This document shows positions 1 to 6,549 of a stretch of 6,778 nucleotides of DNA, piece by piece (positions within the stretch are counted from its first letter, which is position 1; every line of letters starts with the position of its first letter). Source of the DNA: Candidatus Aegiribacteria sp. (lineage in GTDB: Bacteria; Fermentibacterota; Fermentibacteria; Fermentibacterales; JCC-6); contig JAUVUL010000098.1 in the NCBI GenBank assembly GCA_030600975.1, positions 1-6,778 of the forward strand. Direction: 5' to 3'. Position numbers and translations under genes: made by a program. The notes under the pieces were generated by a model that saw only the letters and a program-made list of their open reading frames with translations, had not been told where the DNA came from and made no database searches.

Positions 1-229
1 GCTCCTGACCGACAACGTACTCATCCAGCAGAGCCTTGATCTCCGATGGTATGGGAAGCTCATCCTGAACCAGTTCAGGCATTTCGAGCTGATGATCACC
101 TTCAAAATCAACAAGCTCACCGCAGTACCTTATGCACTCATCGCAGATATGCACTCCGGGGCCCTGAATCAGCTGTTTGACCTCACCGATCGGCCTTCCG
201 CAGAAGGAACATTTTTTCTCTTTAGCCAT
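1..229 (-). CDS. clpX: ClpX, N-terminal part only (left-arm mirror copy)
   Basis: This is the mirror of 6550-6778. It starts at 229 on the - strand and runs off the left end after 76 codons, with the four-cysteine zinc-binding domain and the start of the AAA+ module. Both copies stop at exactly the same base, as expected for a fold-back of one fragment. Confidence 0.94.
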   Translation of the reverse strand, partial: MAKEKKCSFCGRPIGEVKQLIQGPGVHICDECIRYCGELVDFEGDHQLEMPELVQDELPIPSEIKALLDEYVVGQE

Positions 230-240
230 ACTCCACTCCG

Positions 241-828
241 TCAGTTTCTGGATGTAAGCACGTTATCTACGATACCGTAGTCAACTGCTTCCTGGGCATC
301 CATCCAGAAATTCCTGTCTGAATCCTTAGCTATTCTTTCAAGAGGCTGCCCCGTGTGCTCGGAGAGAATGATATTCAGTTTCTCCCTGAGTTTAAGGATC
401 TCCTTCGCCTGTATCTCTATATCACTGGCCTGACCCTGAGCTCCACCCATGGGTTGATGGATCATCACTCTGGCATGTGGAAGAATATTCCGTTTACCCT
501 CTGCTCCCGCAGCCAGAAGAACGGCAGCCATGCTGGCTGCTGTACCCATGCAGAATGTTGCCATAGGTGGTTTTATGAACTGCATCGTATCGTATATTGC
601 CAGCCCGGAAGAAATCAGGCCTCCTGGGCTGCTTATGTACATGTTAATATCCTTCTTGGAATCCTCACCTTCCAGAAACAGCAGCTGAGCGACTATCAGG
701 CTTGCAGACTGGTTGTTGAGGGAATCGCCGACGAATATAATACGTTCCTTCAGGAGGCGGGAATAGATATCGTAGGATCTTTCCCTGTTCCCTTCACGCT
801 CTACAACAAAAGGTATAACGGATGACAT
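241..828 (-). CDS. clpP: ClpP protease subunit (left-arm mirror copy)
   Basis: This is an identical 195-residue mirror copy of 5951-6538, with Ser99, His124 and the unusual Asn173 (codon at 310-312 on the - strand). It should not be counted as a second clpP paralogue. Confidence 0.95.
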   Translation of the reverse strand: MSSVIPFVVEREGNRERSYDIYSRLLKERIIFVGDSLNNQSASLIVAQLLFLEGEDSKKDINMYISSPGGLISSGLAIYDTMQFIKPPMATFCMGTAASMAAVLLAAGAEGKRNILPHARVMIHQPMGGAQGQASDIEIQAKEILKLREKLNIILSEHTGQPLERIAKDSDRNFWMDAQEAVDYGIVDNVLTSRN

Positions 829-1835
829 CAGGACTCTTCCTTCCCAGCTGTTTCACCACCGGTTTCCCGTTCTTCATCTTCAACCTGGACCCAGTGCCAT
901 TGCGATTCCGACCTGTCTTCCATATCAGCTTCAGTCTCATCGCTTTTCTGTGGTTCCTTCTCAGTAATATCAGCACGATCCAGAATTAGTTCCATGGCTT
1001 TTCTGTTCTTCAATCTGTCACGAATAGATGATTCCGATTCCTCGGGGCTTTTTTCCTTCTCGATCAGTTCATCGGTGATTTCTAACTTCTCTTTTTCCGC
1101 TACGGCTCTGAGAATGAGAAATTCACGCACCTTGTTCAGCGCAAGTTCTTTTGCCGCGGTTAACGTTTCCTGTCCAGGGCCATCTTCCCCCAACCTGTTT
1201 ATGTAATCCTGAGAAAGATTATCAACCATGTACACGGGCGGGACAAAGGGGTTGCTTTCCAGGATACTGTCAATAACAGCCCTCTCCTTGAGATATACGA
1301 TCTCCTGGTCGTAGCGGGCTCTGACGCTCTCCTCAACCTTTTTTCTGAGTTCCTCCAGGTTCTTGACGCCGGCAGTCTTTTCGGCGAATTCATCATCAAG
1401 GTCCGGAAGAACAGGATATTTCACCTCGATCACCCGGAATCTGTGTACGGGAGGCTTATCTTCATCAGAAGCACCTTTGTCCATCCTGGCCGAGAATTCA
1501 TAATCAGGAACTGACCCCGTAACCAGCTCGTCAAAACCGGCACCTATTTGCGATTCTCCAATTCTAACGCTGAATTTCTGCGTTTCTTCGGTGTTTCCAG
1601 CGGGACAGGCTTCAAGCAGTACAAGATCCCCATCCTCGGAAGGTCTGTCAACAGTCTCAAAACTGATCAAATTTTCCCGGAATGATTCAATTGCCTTCTC
1701 AACAGCGTCTTCGAGGTCAAGGGGAGGTATCTCTATTTTAATGCCATCTGTACCTGCGGGTTCAGGTGTTTCAAAGAGAGAAAATGTCATTTCGAAACTG
1801 TAAGCATCACCATCCACAGGCAGTTCTATTATCAA
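828..1835 (-). CDS. tig: Trigger factor, remainder in the shifted frame (left-arm mirror copy)
   Basis: This mirror copy of 4944-5951 holds the diverged FKBP-like domain, the C-terminal chaperone domain and the acidic tail. The frame is open up to 1856, but family similarity starts inside the preferred TTG (1833-1835 on the - strand). Its stop shares one base with the clpP start at 828. Confidence 0.8.
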   Translation of the reverse strand: MIIELPVDGDAYSFEMTFSLFETPEPAGTDGIKIEIPPLDLEDAVEKAIESFRENLISFETVDRPSEDGDLVLLEACPAGNTEETQKFSVRIGESQIGAGFDELVTGSVPDYEFSARMDKGASDEDKPPVHRFRVIEVKYPVLPDLDDEFAEKTAGVKNLEELRKKVEESVRARYDQEIVYLKERAVIDSILESNPFVPPVYMVDNLSQDYINRLGEDGPGQETLTAAKELALNKVREFLILRAVAEKEKLEITDELIEKEKSPEESESSIRDRLKNRKAMELILDRADITEKEPQKSDETEADMEDRSESQWHWVQVEDEERETGGETAGKEES

Positions 1836-2088
1836 GAATCCAGTCCTCCTTCTCAAGAAGTCTGGAAGTAAAATTCTGTCTGACGCTGTCCGCGACTTCA
1901 GCCTTTATCATGTTTCCATACTGTTTATCGATAATCGATTTTGGAACCTTTCCCGGTCTGAAACCGGGCATTTCAAGATCTTTGGAGATCTGCCTTCGTA
2001 TTTTCCTGAACAGTCCGCTTATCCTTTCAGCCGACTCGGTAAAGAGAACCGTTCTCCTGTTGTCTTCCGATTTAATGATATCAAACAT
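1807..2088 (-). CDS. tig: Trigger factor, N-terminal fragment before the frame break (left-arm mirror copy)
   Basis: This mirror copy of 4691-4972 encodes the ribosome-binding domain with GFRPGKVP and the same premature stop. The frame break is base-for-base identical in both arms. That gives no independent support for it if the arms derive from one molecule or one consensus. Confidence 0.83.
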   Translation of the reverse strand: MFDIIKSEDNRRTVLFTESAERISGLFRKIRRQISKDLEMPGFRPGKVPKSIIDKQYGNMIKAEVADSVRQNFTSRLLEKEDWILDNRTACGW

Positions 2089-2116
2089 ATATTAATCTTT
2101 CCTGTTTCCTTAGAGA

Positions 2117-2202
2117 TGGTGCGAGAGGGGGGATTTGAACCCCCACAAGTCAAGCTTACCAGATCCTAAATCTGGCGCGTCTGCCAATTCCGCCACTCCC
2201 GC
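2117..2202 (-). tRNA. tRNA-Leu (UAG) with encoded CCA (left-arm mirror copy)
   Basis: This is the exact mirror of the class II tRNA at 4577-4662. The anticodon TAG lies at 2167-2169 on the - strand. It is probably the same genomic gene. Confidence 0.96.
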
Positions 2203-2227
2203 AACGACATAAATTAACTGAGGTGCA

Positions 2228-2256
2228 AATATGCTTTGACATTGTTTTTACGTCAA
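2228..2256 (-). promoter_or_regulatory. Sigma70-like promoter (left-arm mirror copy)
   Basis: This is the mirror of 4523-4551. Read on the - strand it has TTGACG, 17 bp, CATATT, and points toward the left-arm tRNA-Leu and tig. Confidence 0.58.
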
Positions 2257-2272
2257 AGCTCCTAAAAACAAT
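2233..2272 (-). repeat. Interlocking inverted repeats (left-arm mirror copy)
   Basis: This is the mirror of 4507-4546, with the same 10-bp and 8-bp repeats in A-B-A'-B' order over the promoter. Confidence 0.53.
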
Positions 2273-2339
2273 TACCGTATGGATGGAAGGCTTTCAAATA
2301 CCTGCTGATCTCTCCGAAGCGTTACCTGCCATTCTCCTT

Positions 2340-3017
2340 CTACTCTGAATACAGTTCCTTCACAAGGGCTGCCTCATCGCTGTCGGGATACCTGTACAGC
2401 AGAACGTCGAAAAGACTGTCCCTCACACCGGGGGCTTCATGGAGATGGTATATGTCGGCTGCCCTGAAAACAGCTCCAGGTGCCCATTCCGAATTCGGAT
2501 ACATATAGTAGAGAGCTACAAGGTCTTCAATTGCCCTGTGCGATTGTCCGGCCTCTTCCCAGCAGATGGCCATGTAGTATAGGGCATCGTCCGCAAGTGA
2601 GGATGCCGGGTACCTGTCGTGAAGCTCCATGAAACCCTCAGCTGAGATCTCAAAACTTCCCTGCTGGAACTGCCTGTACGCCTCATTGTAGAGAAGCTGT
2701 GCATCGGGTCCGGCGGTGGTATCCTGTTCTGTAATACCGGTGCTGCTGCCAAGCCTCATCAGCGCAAGGTCAAGTTCATCGGCAAGAGCGGAGAGTCTGT
2801 CCACAAGATCCGCTGTTCTGGTCCCCGACTGAGCCTGAAGGCCTCTCAGAAGAACCTCATTGTCTTCAACAGCCAGGGCGAGTGCTTCTATATCCTCCTT
2901 CATTCTCTGCTGATCGGCATTGATATTCTCTATCTCATCAGGTGTATGAAACCAGAAACCAAAACAGCCTGTAGACAGCAGCAGAATCGAAATCGATACG
3001 ATTACTAAGCGCAACAT
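2340..3017 (-). CDS. cpoB: CpoB/YbgF-like protein (left-arm mirror copy)
   Basis: This is an identical 225-residue mirror copy of the gene at 3762-4439: signal sequence with LSTGC, coiled coil, then TPR-like repeats. Its ATG (3015-3017 on the - strand) lies 2 bp from the pal stop. The frame that extends to 3068 starts inside pal and is not preferred. It is probably not a second genomic copy. Confidence 0.83.
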   Translation of the reverse strand: MLRLVIVSISILLLSTGCFGFWFHTPDEIENINADQQRMKEDIEALALAVEDNEVLLRGLQAQSGTRTADLVDRLSALADELDLALMRLGSSTGITEQDTTAGPDAQLLYNEAYRQFQQGSFEISAEGFMELHDRYPASSLADDALYYMAICWEEAGQSHRAIEDLVALYYMYPNSEWAPGAVFRAADIYHLHEAPGVRDSLFDVLLYRYPDSDEAALVKELYSE

Positions 3018-3019
3018 GG

Positions 3020-3388
3020 TCAGTTCCCTGGAAGAACACGAAAGTGGGCTCTTCTGTTTTGTCCCCATGCCTGCTCACTATGGGCAGGATCAAAGGGTCT
3101 TTCCTTGCCGTAGCTGACGTATTCCAATCGACCGGTATCAACCCCGTAGTTAATGAGGTAGTTATATACGGCAAGCGCCCTGTTCTCCCCCAGAGCCAGG
3201 TTGTAGTCTATGGTGCCCCTTTCATCGCAGTGCCCTTCAATAAGGACCCTGAAATTGACAGTTTCCATTATGTACGAAGCATCTTCCATCAGAATCCTGA
3301 GGGCATCCCCGGAAAGTGCGTCACTGTCGTAATCGAAAAAGACATCGTTCAGGTGCTCCTGATGAACAAGAAGTATATCGGTGGATGT
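3020..3388 (-). CDS. pal: Pal, truncated at the axis (left-arm mirror copy)
   Basis: This is the exact reverse-complement copy of the pal fragment at 3391-3759. It keeps the OmpA-like peptidoglycan-binding domain and lacks the signal peptide and lipobox. The open frame that continues to 3463 is created by the fold-back and is not real Pal. It probably represents the same genomic gene as the right-arm copy. Confidence 0.88.
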   Translation of the reverse strand, partial: TSTDILLVHQEHLNDVFFDYDSDALSGDALRILMEDASYIMETVNFRVLIEGHCDERGTIDYNLALGENRALAVYNYLINYGVDTGRLEYVSYGKERPFDPAHSEQAWGQNRRAHFRVLPGN

Positions 3389-3390
3389 TA

Positions 3391-3759
3391 ACATCCACCG
3401 ATATACTTCTTGTTCATCAGGAGCACCTGAACGATGTCTTTTTCGATTACGACAGTGACGCACTTTCCGGGGATGCCCTCAGGATTCTGATGGAAGATGC
3501 TTCGTACATAATGGAAACTGTCAATTTCAGGGTCCTTATTGAAGGGCACTGCGATGAAAGGGGCACCATAGACTACAACCTGGCTCTGGGGGAGAACAGG
3601 GCGCTTGCCGTATATAACTACCTCATTAACTACGGGGTTGATACCGGTCGATTGGAATACGTCAGCTACGGCAAGGAAAGACCCTTTGATCCTGCCCATA
3701 GTGAGCAGGCATGGGGACAAAACAGAAGAGCCCACTTTCGTGTTCTTCCAGGGAACTGA
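3391..3759 (+). CDS. pal: Pal, peptidoglycan-associated lipoprotein, 5'-truncated at the palindrome axis (right-arm copy)
   Basis: This is the C-terminal OmpA-like domain of Pal, the outer-membrane lipoprotein that grips peptidoglycan and partners TolB in the Tol-Pal envelope and division system. About 122 residues remain. The start of the domain (DVFFDYDSDAL) is followed by EGHCDERG, then LGENRA, VSYGKERP and QNRRAHFRV, in the order seen in Pal proteins. The Asp of HCDERG and the Arg of LGENRA occupy the positions that bind diaminopimelate in this family. The signal peptide, lipobox Cys and linker are missing because the sequence turns back on itself at 3389/3390. The frame stays open leftwards to an ATG at 3316, but those first 24 codons are antisense of the mirror copy and are not genuine Pal. 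The stop (3757-3759) lies 2 bp before cpoB, which indicates an operon. Identification is firm; the 5' end is artificial. Confidence 0.9.
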   Translation, partial: TSTDILLVHQEHLNDVFFDYDSDALSGDALRILMEDASYIMETVNFRVLIEGHCDERGTIDYNLALGENRALAVYNYLINYGVDTGRLEYVSYGKERPFDPAHSEQAWGQNRRAHFRVLPGN

Positions 3760-3761
3760 CC

Positions 3762-4439
3762 ATGTTGCGCTTAGTAATCGTATCGATTTCGATTCTGCTG
3801 CTGTCTACAGGCTGTTTTGGTTTCTGGTTTCATACACCTGATGAGATAGAGAATATCAATGCCGATCAGCAGAGAATGAAGGAGGATATAGAAGCACTCG
3901 CCCTGGCTGTTGAAGACAATGAGGTTCTTCTGAGAGGCCTTCAGGCTCAGTCGGGGACCAGAACAGCGGATCTTGTGGACAGACTCTCCGCTCTTGCCGA
4001 TGAACTTGACCTTGCGCTGATGAGGCTTGGCAGCAGCACCGGTATTACAGAACAGGATACCACCGCCGGACCCGATGCACAGCTTCTCTACAATGAGGCG
4101 TACAGGCAGTTCCAGCAGGGAAGTTTTGAGATCTCAGCTGAGGGTTTCATGGAGCTTCACGACAGGTACCCGGCATCCTCACTTGCGGACGATGCCCTAT
4201 ACTACATGGCCATCTGCTGGGAAGAGGCCGGACAATCGCACAGGGCAATTGAAGACCTTGTAGCTCTCTACTATATGTATCCGAATTCGGAATGGGCACC
4301 TGGAGCTGTTTTCAGGGCAGCCGACATATACCATCTCCATGAAGCCCCCGGTGTGAGGGACAGTCTTTTCGACGTTCTGCTGTACAGGTATCCCGACAGC
4401 GATGAGGCAGCCCTTGTGAAGGAACTGTATTCAGAGTAG
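3762..4439 (+). CDS. cpoB: CpoB/YbgF-like Tol-Pal accessory protein with coiled coil and TPRs (right-arm copy)
   Basis: CpoB (YbgF) is an envelope TPR protein that in E. coli links Tol-Pal to peptidoglycan synthesis during constriction. This 225-residue protein starts at ATG 3762, with AGGGA at 3750-3754 as ribosome-binding site. The in-frame ATG at 3711 lies inside pal and is rejected. Residues 1-18 form a hydrophobic signal sequence ending LLLSTGC, a plausible but imperfect lipobox, so the protein may be a lipoprotein with Cys at about 18. Residues 27-85 (EIENINADQQ onward) look like a heptad-rich coiled coil, as in the YbgF N-terminal trimerisation region. From about residue 108 there are TPR-like units: LLYNEAYRQFQQGSFEISAE, then DDALYYMAICWEEAGQSHRA, then a third ending ELYSE. 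Its position directly after pal supports the call. A generic outer-membrane TPR lipoprotein is the main alternative. Confidence 0.85.
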   Translation: MLRLVIVSISILLLSTGCFGFWFHTPDEIENINADQQRMKEDIEALALAVEDNEVLLRGLQAQSGTRTADLVDRLSALADELDLALMRLGSSTGITEQDTTAGPDAQLLYNEAYRQFQQGSFEISAEGFMELHDRYPASSLADDALYYMAICWEEAGQSHRAIEDLVALYYMYPNSEWAPGAVFRAADIYHLHEAPGVRDSLFDVLLYRYPDSDEAALVKELYSE

Positions 4440-4506
4440 AAGGAGAATGGCAGGTAACGCTTCGGAGAGATCAGCAGGTATTTGAAAGCCTTCCATCCAT
4501 ACGGTA

Positions 4507-4546
4507 ATTGTTTTTAGGAGCTTTGACGTAAAAACAATGTCAAAGC
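4507..4546 (+). repeat. Two interlocking inverted repeats overlapping the promoter
   Basis: Repeat A is ATTGTTTTTA (4507-4516) with TAAAAACAAT (4529-4538), a perfect 10-bp match. Repeat B is GCTTTGAC (4520-4527) with GTCAAAGC (4539-4546), a perfect 8-bp match. They alternate A-B-A'-B', so the 5' half of B lies in the loop of A and the 3' half of A lies in the loop of B. No base separates A' from B', so both could not form together as an ordinary pseudoknot. B covers the -35 box and reaches the first base of the -10 box. This could be an operator or a switch between alternative folds, or chance in A+T-rich DNA. Confidence 0.55.
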
Positions 4547-4551
4547 ATATT
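4523..4551 (+). promoter_or_regulatory. Sigma70-like promoter for tRNA-Leu and probably tig-clpP-clpX
   Basis: A -35 box TTGACG (4523-4528, 5 of 6 to consensus) is followed by a 17-bp spacer and a -10 box CATATT (4546-4551, 4 of 6). Transcription would begin around 4557-4560, about 18 bp before the mature tRNA 5' end, a normal leader length. It is the only convincing promoter between cpoB and the tRNA. With just 28 bp between tRNA and tig, the transcript probably continues into tig. Confidence 0.6.
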
Positions 4552-4576
4552 TGCACCTCAGTTAATTTATGTCGTT

Positions 4577-4662
4577 GCGGGAGTGGCGGAATTGGCAGAC
4601 GCGCCAGATTTAGGATCTGGTAAGCTTGACTTGTGGGGGTTCAAATCCCCCCTCTCGCACCA
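4577..4662 (+). tRNA. tRNA-Leu, anticodon UAG, CCA encoded (right-arm copy)
   Basis: This is a class II tRNA. The acceptor stem GCGGGAG (4577-4583) pairs with CTCTCGC (4652-4658), including one G-U pair. A short D-stem GCG/CGC surrounds a loop containing AATTGGCAG. The anticodon stem CCAGA/TCTGG has loop TTTAGGA with anticodon TAG at 4611-4613, reading CUN leucine codons. A 14-nt variable arm (4621-4634) contains the AAG/CTT stem typical of tRNA-Leu. The T-stem GGGGG/CCCCC encloses TTCAAAT. Discriminator A (4659) and CCA (4660-4662) are encoded. It lies 28 bp upstream of tig and probably shares its transcript. Confidence 0.97.
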
Positions 4663-4690
4663 TCTCTAAGGAAACAGGAAAGATTAATAT

Positions 4691-4972
4691 ATGTTTGATA
4701 TCATTAAATCGGAAGACAACAGGAGAACGGTTCTCTTTACCGAGTCGGCTGAAAGGATAAGCGGACTGTTCAGGAAAATACGAAGGCAGATCTCCAAAGA
4801 TCTTGAAATGCCCGGTTTCAGACCGGGAAAGGTTCCAAAATCGATTATCGATAAACAGTATGGAAACATGATAAAGGCTGAAGTCGCGGACAGCGTCAGA
4901 CAGAATTTTACTTCCAGACTTCTTGAGAAGGAGGACTGGATTCTTGATAATAGAACTGCCTGTGGATGGTGA
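4691..4972 (+). CDS. tig: Trigger factor, N-terminal ribosome-binding fragment, frame broken after about residue 85 (right-arm copy)
   Basis: Trigger factor is the ribosome-bound chaperone that meets nascent chains at the exit tunnel. This 93-codon frame encodes the N-terminal ribosome-binding domain, with the signature GFRPGKVP at residues 42-49 followed by KSIIDKQYGN and RQNFTSRLLEKE. The start is ATG 4691, with AGGAAAGA (4676-4683) as ribosome-binding site 7 bp upstream. After [10 protein letters not shown] the frame leaves the family pattern (NRTACGW) and stops at 4970-4972. The continuation, from about [15 protein letters not shown], is in the frame shifted by +1 (equivalent to two missing bases). 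Joined near 4945, the protein would be about 419 residues, close to the usual length of about 430. An indel, real or from sequencing, is the simplest cause. Translational restart or recoding is the alternative. Confidence 0.85.
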   Translation: MFDIIKSEDNRRTVLFTESAERISGLFRKIRRQISKDLEMPGFRPGKVPKSIIDKQYGNMIKAEVADSVRQNFTSRLLEKEDWILDNRTACGW

Positions 4973-5951
4973 TGCTTACAGTTTCGAAATGACATTTTCT
5001 CTCTTTGAAACACCTGAACCCGCAGGTACAGATGGCATTAAAATAGAGATACCTCCCCTTGACCTCGAAGACGCTGTTGAGAAGGCAATTGAATCATTCC
5101 GGGAAAATTTGATCAGTTTTGAGACTGTTGACAGACCTTCCGAGGATGGGGATCTTGTACTGCTTGAAGCCTGTCCCGCTGGAAACACCGAAGAAACGCA
5201 GAAATTCAGCGTTAGAATTGGAGAATCGCAAATAGGTGCCGGTTTTGACGAGCTGGTTACGGGGTCAGTTCCTGATTATGAATTCTCGGCCAGGATGGAC
5301 AAAGGTGCTTCTGATGAAGATAAGCCTCCCGTACACAGATTCCGGGTGATCGAGGTGAAATATCCTGTTCTTCCGGACCTTGATGATGAATTCGCCGAAA
5401 AGACTGCCGGCGTCAAGAACCTGGAGGAACTCAGAAAAAAGGTTGAGGAGAGCGTCAGAGCCCGCTACGACCAGGAGATCGTATATCTCAAGGAGAGGGC
5501 TGTTATTGACAGTATCCTGGAAAGCAACCCCTTTGTCCCGCCCGTGTACATGGTTGATAATCTTTCTCAGGATTACATAAACAGGTTGGGGGAAGATGGC
5601 CCTGGACAGGAAACGTTAACCGCGGCAAAAGAACTTGCGCTGAACAAGGTGCGTGAATTTCTCATTCTCAGAGCCGTAGCGGAAAAAGAGAAGTTAGAAA
5701 TCACCGATGAACTGATCGAGAAGGAAAAAAGCCCCGAGGAATCGGAATCATCTATTCGTGACAGATTGAAGAACAGAAAAGCCATGGAACTAATTCTGGA
5801 TCGTGCTGATATTACTGAGAAGGAACCACAGAAAAGCGATGAGACTGAAGCTGATATGGAAGACAGGTCGGAATCGCAATGGCACTGGGTCCAGGTTGAA
5901 GATGAAGAACGGGAAACCGGTGGTGAAACAGCTGGGAAGGAAGAGTCCTGA
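4944..5951 (+). CDS. tig: Trigger factor, remainder with PPIase-like and C-terminal chaperone domains, in the shifted frame (right-arm copy)
   Basis: This frame continues trigger factor after the break. It is open from before TTG 4923, but homology begins only around 4950, so a TTG at 4944 preceded by AAGGAGG (4929-4935, 8-bp spacing) is the better candidate if it is translated separately. The end of the N-terminal domain ([16 protein letters not shown]) is followed by a short, diverged FKBP-like PPIase domain (about 5145-5357, with [16 protein letters not shown]). The C-terminal domain then begins at [20 protein letters not shown], with long charged helices. The tail from about 5820 is strongly acidic. 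The stop TGA (5949-5951) shares its A with the clpP start (TGATG), indicating translational coupling. Alone, this piece would lack the ribosome-binding loop. Whether the organism makes one protein or two cannot be told from the sequence. Confidence 0.82.
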   Translation: MIIELPVDGDAYSFEMTFSLFETPEPAGTDGIKIEIPPLDLEDAVEKAIESFRENLISFETVDRPSEDGDLVLLEACPAGNTEETQKFSVRIGESQIGAGFDELVTGSVPDYEFSARMDKGASDEDKPPVHRFRVIEVKYPVLPDLDDEFAEKTAGVKNLEELRKKVEESVRARYDQEIVYLKERAVIDSILESNPFVPPVYMVDNLSQDYINRLGEDGPGQETLTAAKELALNKVREFLILRAVAEKEKLEITDELIEKEKSPEESESSIRDRLKNRKAMELILDRADITEKEPQKSDETEADMEDRSESQWHWVQVEDEERETGGETAGKEES

Positions 5952-6538
5952 TGTCATCCGTTATACCTTTTGTTGTAGAGCGTGAAGGGAACAGGGAAAG
6001 ATCCTACGATATCTATTCCCGCCTCCTGAAGGAACGTATTATATTCGTCGGCGATTCCCTCAACAACCAGTCTGCAAGCCTGATAGTCGCTCAGCTGCTG
6101 TTTCTGGAAGGTGAGGATTCCAAGAAGGATATTAACATGTACATAAGCAGCCCAGGAGGCCTGATTTCTTCCGGGCTGGCAATATACGATACGATGCAGT
6201 TCATAAAACCACCTATGGCAACATTCTGCATGGGTACAGCAGCCAGCATGGCTGCCGTTCTTCTGGCTGCGGGAGCAGAGGGTAAACGGAATATTCTTCC
6301 ACATGCCAGAGTGATGATCCATCAACCCATGGGTGGAGCTCAGGGTCAGGCCAGTGATATAGAGATACAGGCGAAGGAGATCCTTAAACTCAGGGAGAAA
6401 CTGAATATCATTCTCTCCGAGCACACGGGGCAGCCTCTTGAAAGAATAGCTAAGGATTCAGACAGGAATTTCTGGATGGATGCCCAGGAAGCAGTTGACT
6501 ACGGTATCGTAGATAACGTGCTTACATCCAGAAACTGA
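5951..6538 (+). CDS. clpP: ClpP, ATP-dependent Clp protease proteolytic subunit, with Asn at the catalytic Asp position (right-arm copy)
   Basis: ClpP forms the cytosolic tetradecameric serine-protease chamber fed by ClpX or ClpA/C. The 195-residue protein is of full family length. It begins [12 protein letters not shown] and continues to [17 protein letters not shown] without a long propeptide. The nucleophile is Ser99 in MGTAASMAA and the general base is His124 in [12 protein letters not shown]. The oxyanion-region motif SSPGG is at 66-70. The third triad position, 49 residues after the His as in E. coli (His122/Asp171), is Asn173 in [12 protein letters not shown], where most ClpP proteins read DRD. 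Codon AAT at 6467-6469 could come from GAT by one change. Start ATG 5951 overlaps the tig stop and has GGAAGGAA at 5935-5942. clpX follows 11 bp after the stop, the classic tig-clpP-clpX order. Confidence 0.97.
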   Translation: MSSVIPFVVEREGNRERSYDIYSRLLKERIIFVGDSLNNQSASLIVAQLLFLEGEDSKKDINMYISSPGGLISSGLAIYDTMQFIKPPMATFCMGTAASMAAVLLAAGAEGKRNILPHARVMIHQPMGGAQGQASDIEIQAKEILKLREKLNIILSEHTGQPLERIAKDSDRNFWMDAQEAVDYGIVDNVLTSRN

Positions 6539-6549
6539 CGGAGTGGAGT

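Larger units (their letters stand above)
2203..2339 (-). other. Intergenic region between cpoB and tRNA-Leu (left-arm mirror copy)
   Basis: This is the mirror of 4440-4576. It contains the promoter and the interlocking inverted repeats, with nothing further visible. Confidence 0.7.
4440..4576 (+). other. Intergenic region between cpoB and tRNA-Leu
   Basis: This 137-bp non-coding stretch contains the sigma70-like promoter and two interlocking inverted repeats (listed separately). I see no G+C-rich stem followed by a T-run after cpoB, so no intrinsic terminator for the upstream operon is evident. Its mirror image is at 2203-2339. Confidence 0.7.

Noticed and set aside
3360..3419. Central hairpin as a rho-independent terminator, replication origin or hairpin telomere
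   Set aside because: The symmetry does not stop near the centre but continues to both window ends, there is no T-run, and the axis lies in pal coding sequence. A fold-back artefact explains it better.
3605..3841. A 78-codon open frame overlapping the pal/cpoB junction in another frame, with its mirror at 2938-3174
   Set aside because: It spans two well-supported genes out of frame, with no plausible ribosome-binding site or recognisable domain.
4507..4551. Inverted repeats after cpoB as an intrinsic terminator
   Set aside because: The stems are A+T-rich and not followed by a T-tract. The segment fits a -35/-10 promoter better.
4684..5013. A 109-codon open frame antisense to the tig N-terminus, with its mirror at 1766-2095
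   Set aside because: It is a shadow of the tig ribosome-binding domain; the sense strand has the clear GFRPGKVP signature and a ribosome-binding site.
5954..6424. A 156-codon open frame antisense to clpP, with its mirror at 355-825
   Set aside because: It lies entirely within clpP, has no family resemblance and a Cys/His-rich composition that comes from reading clpP codons backwards.
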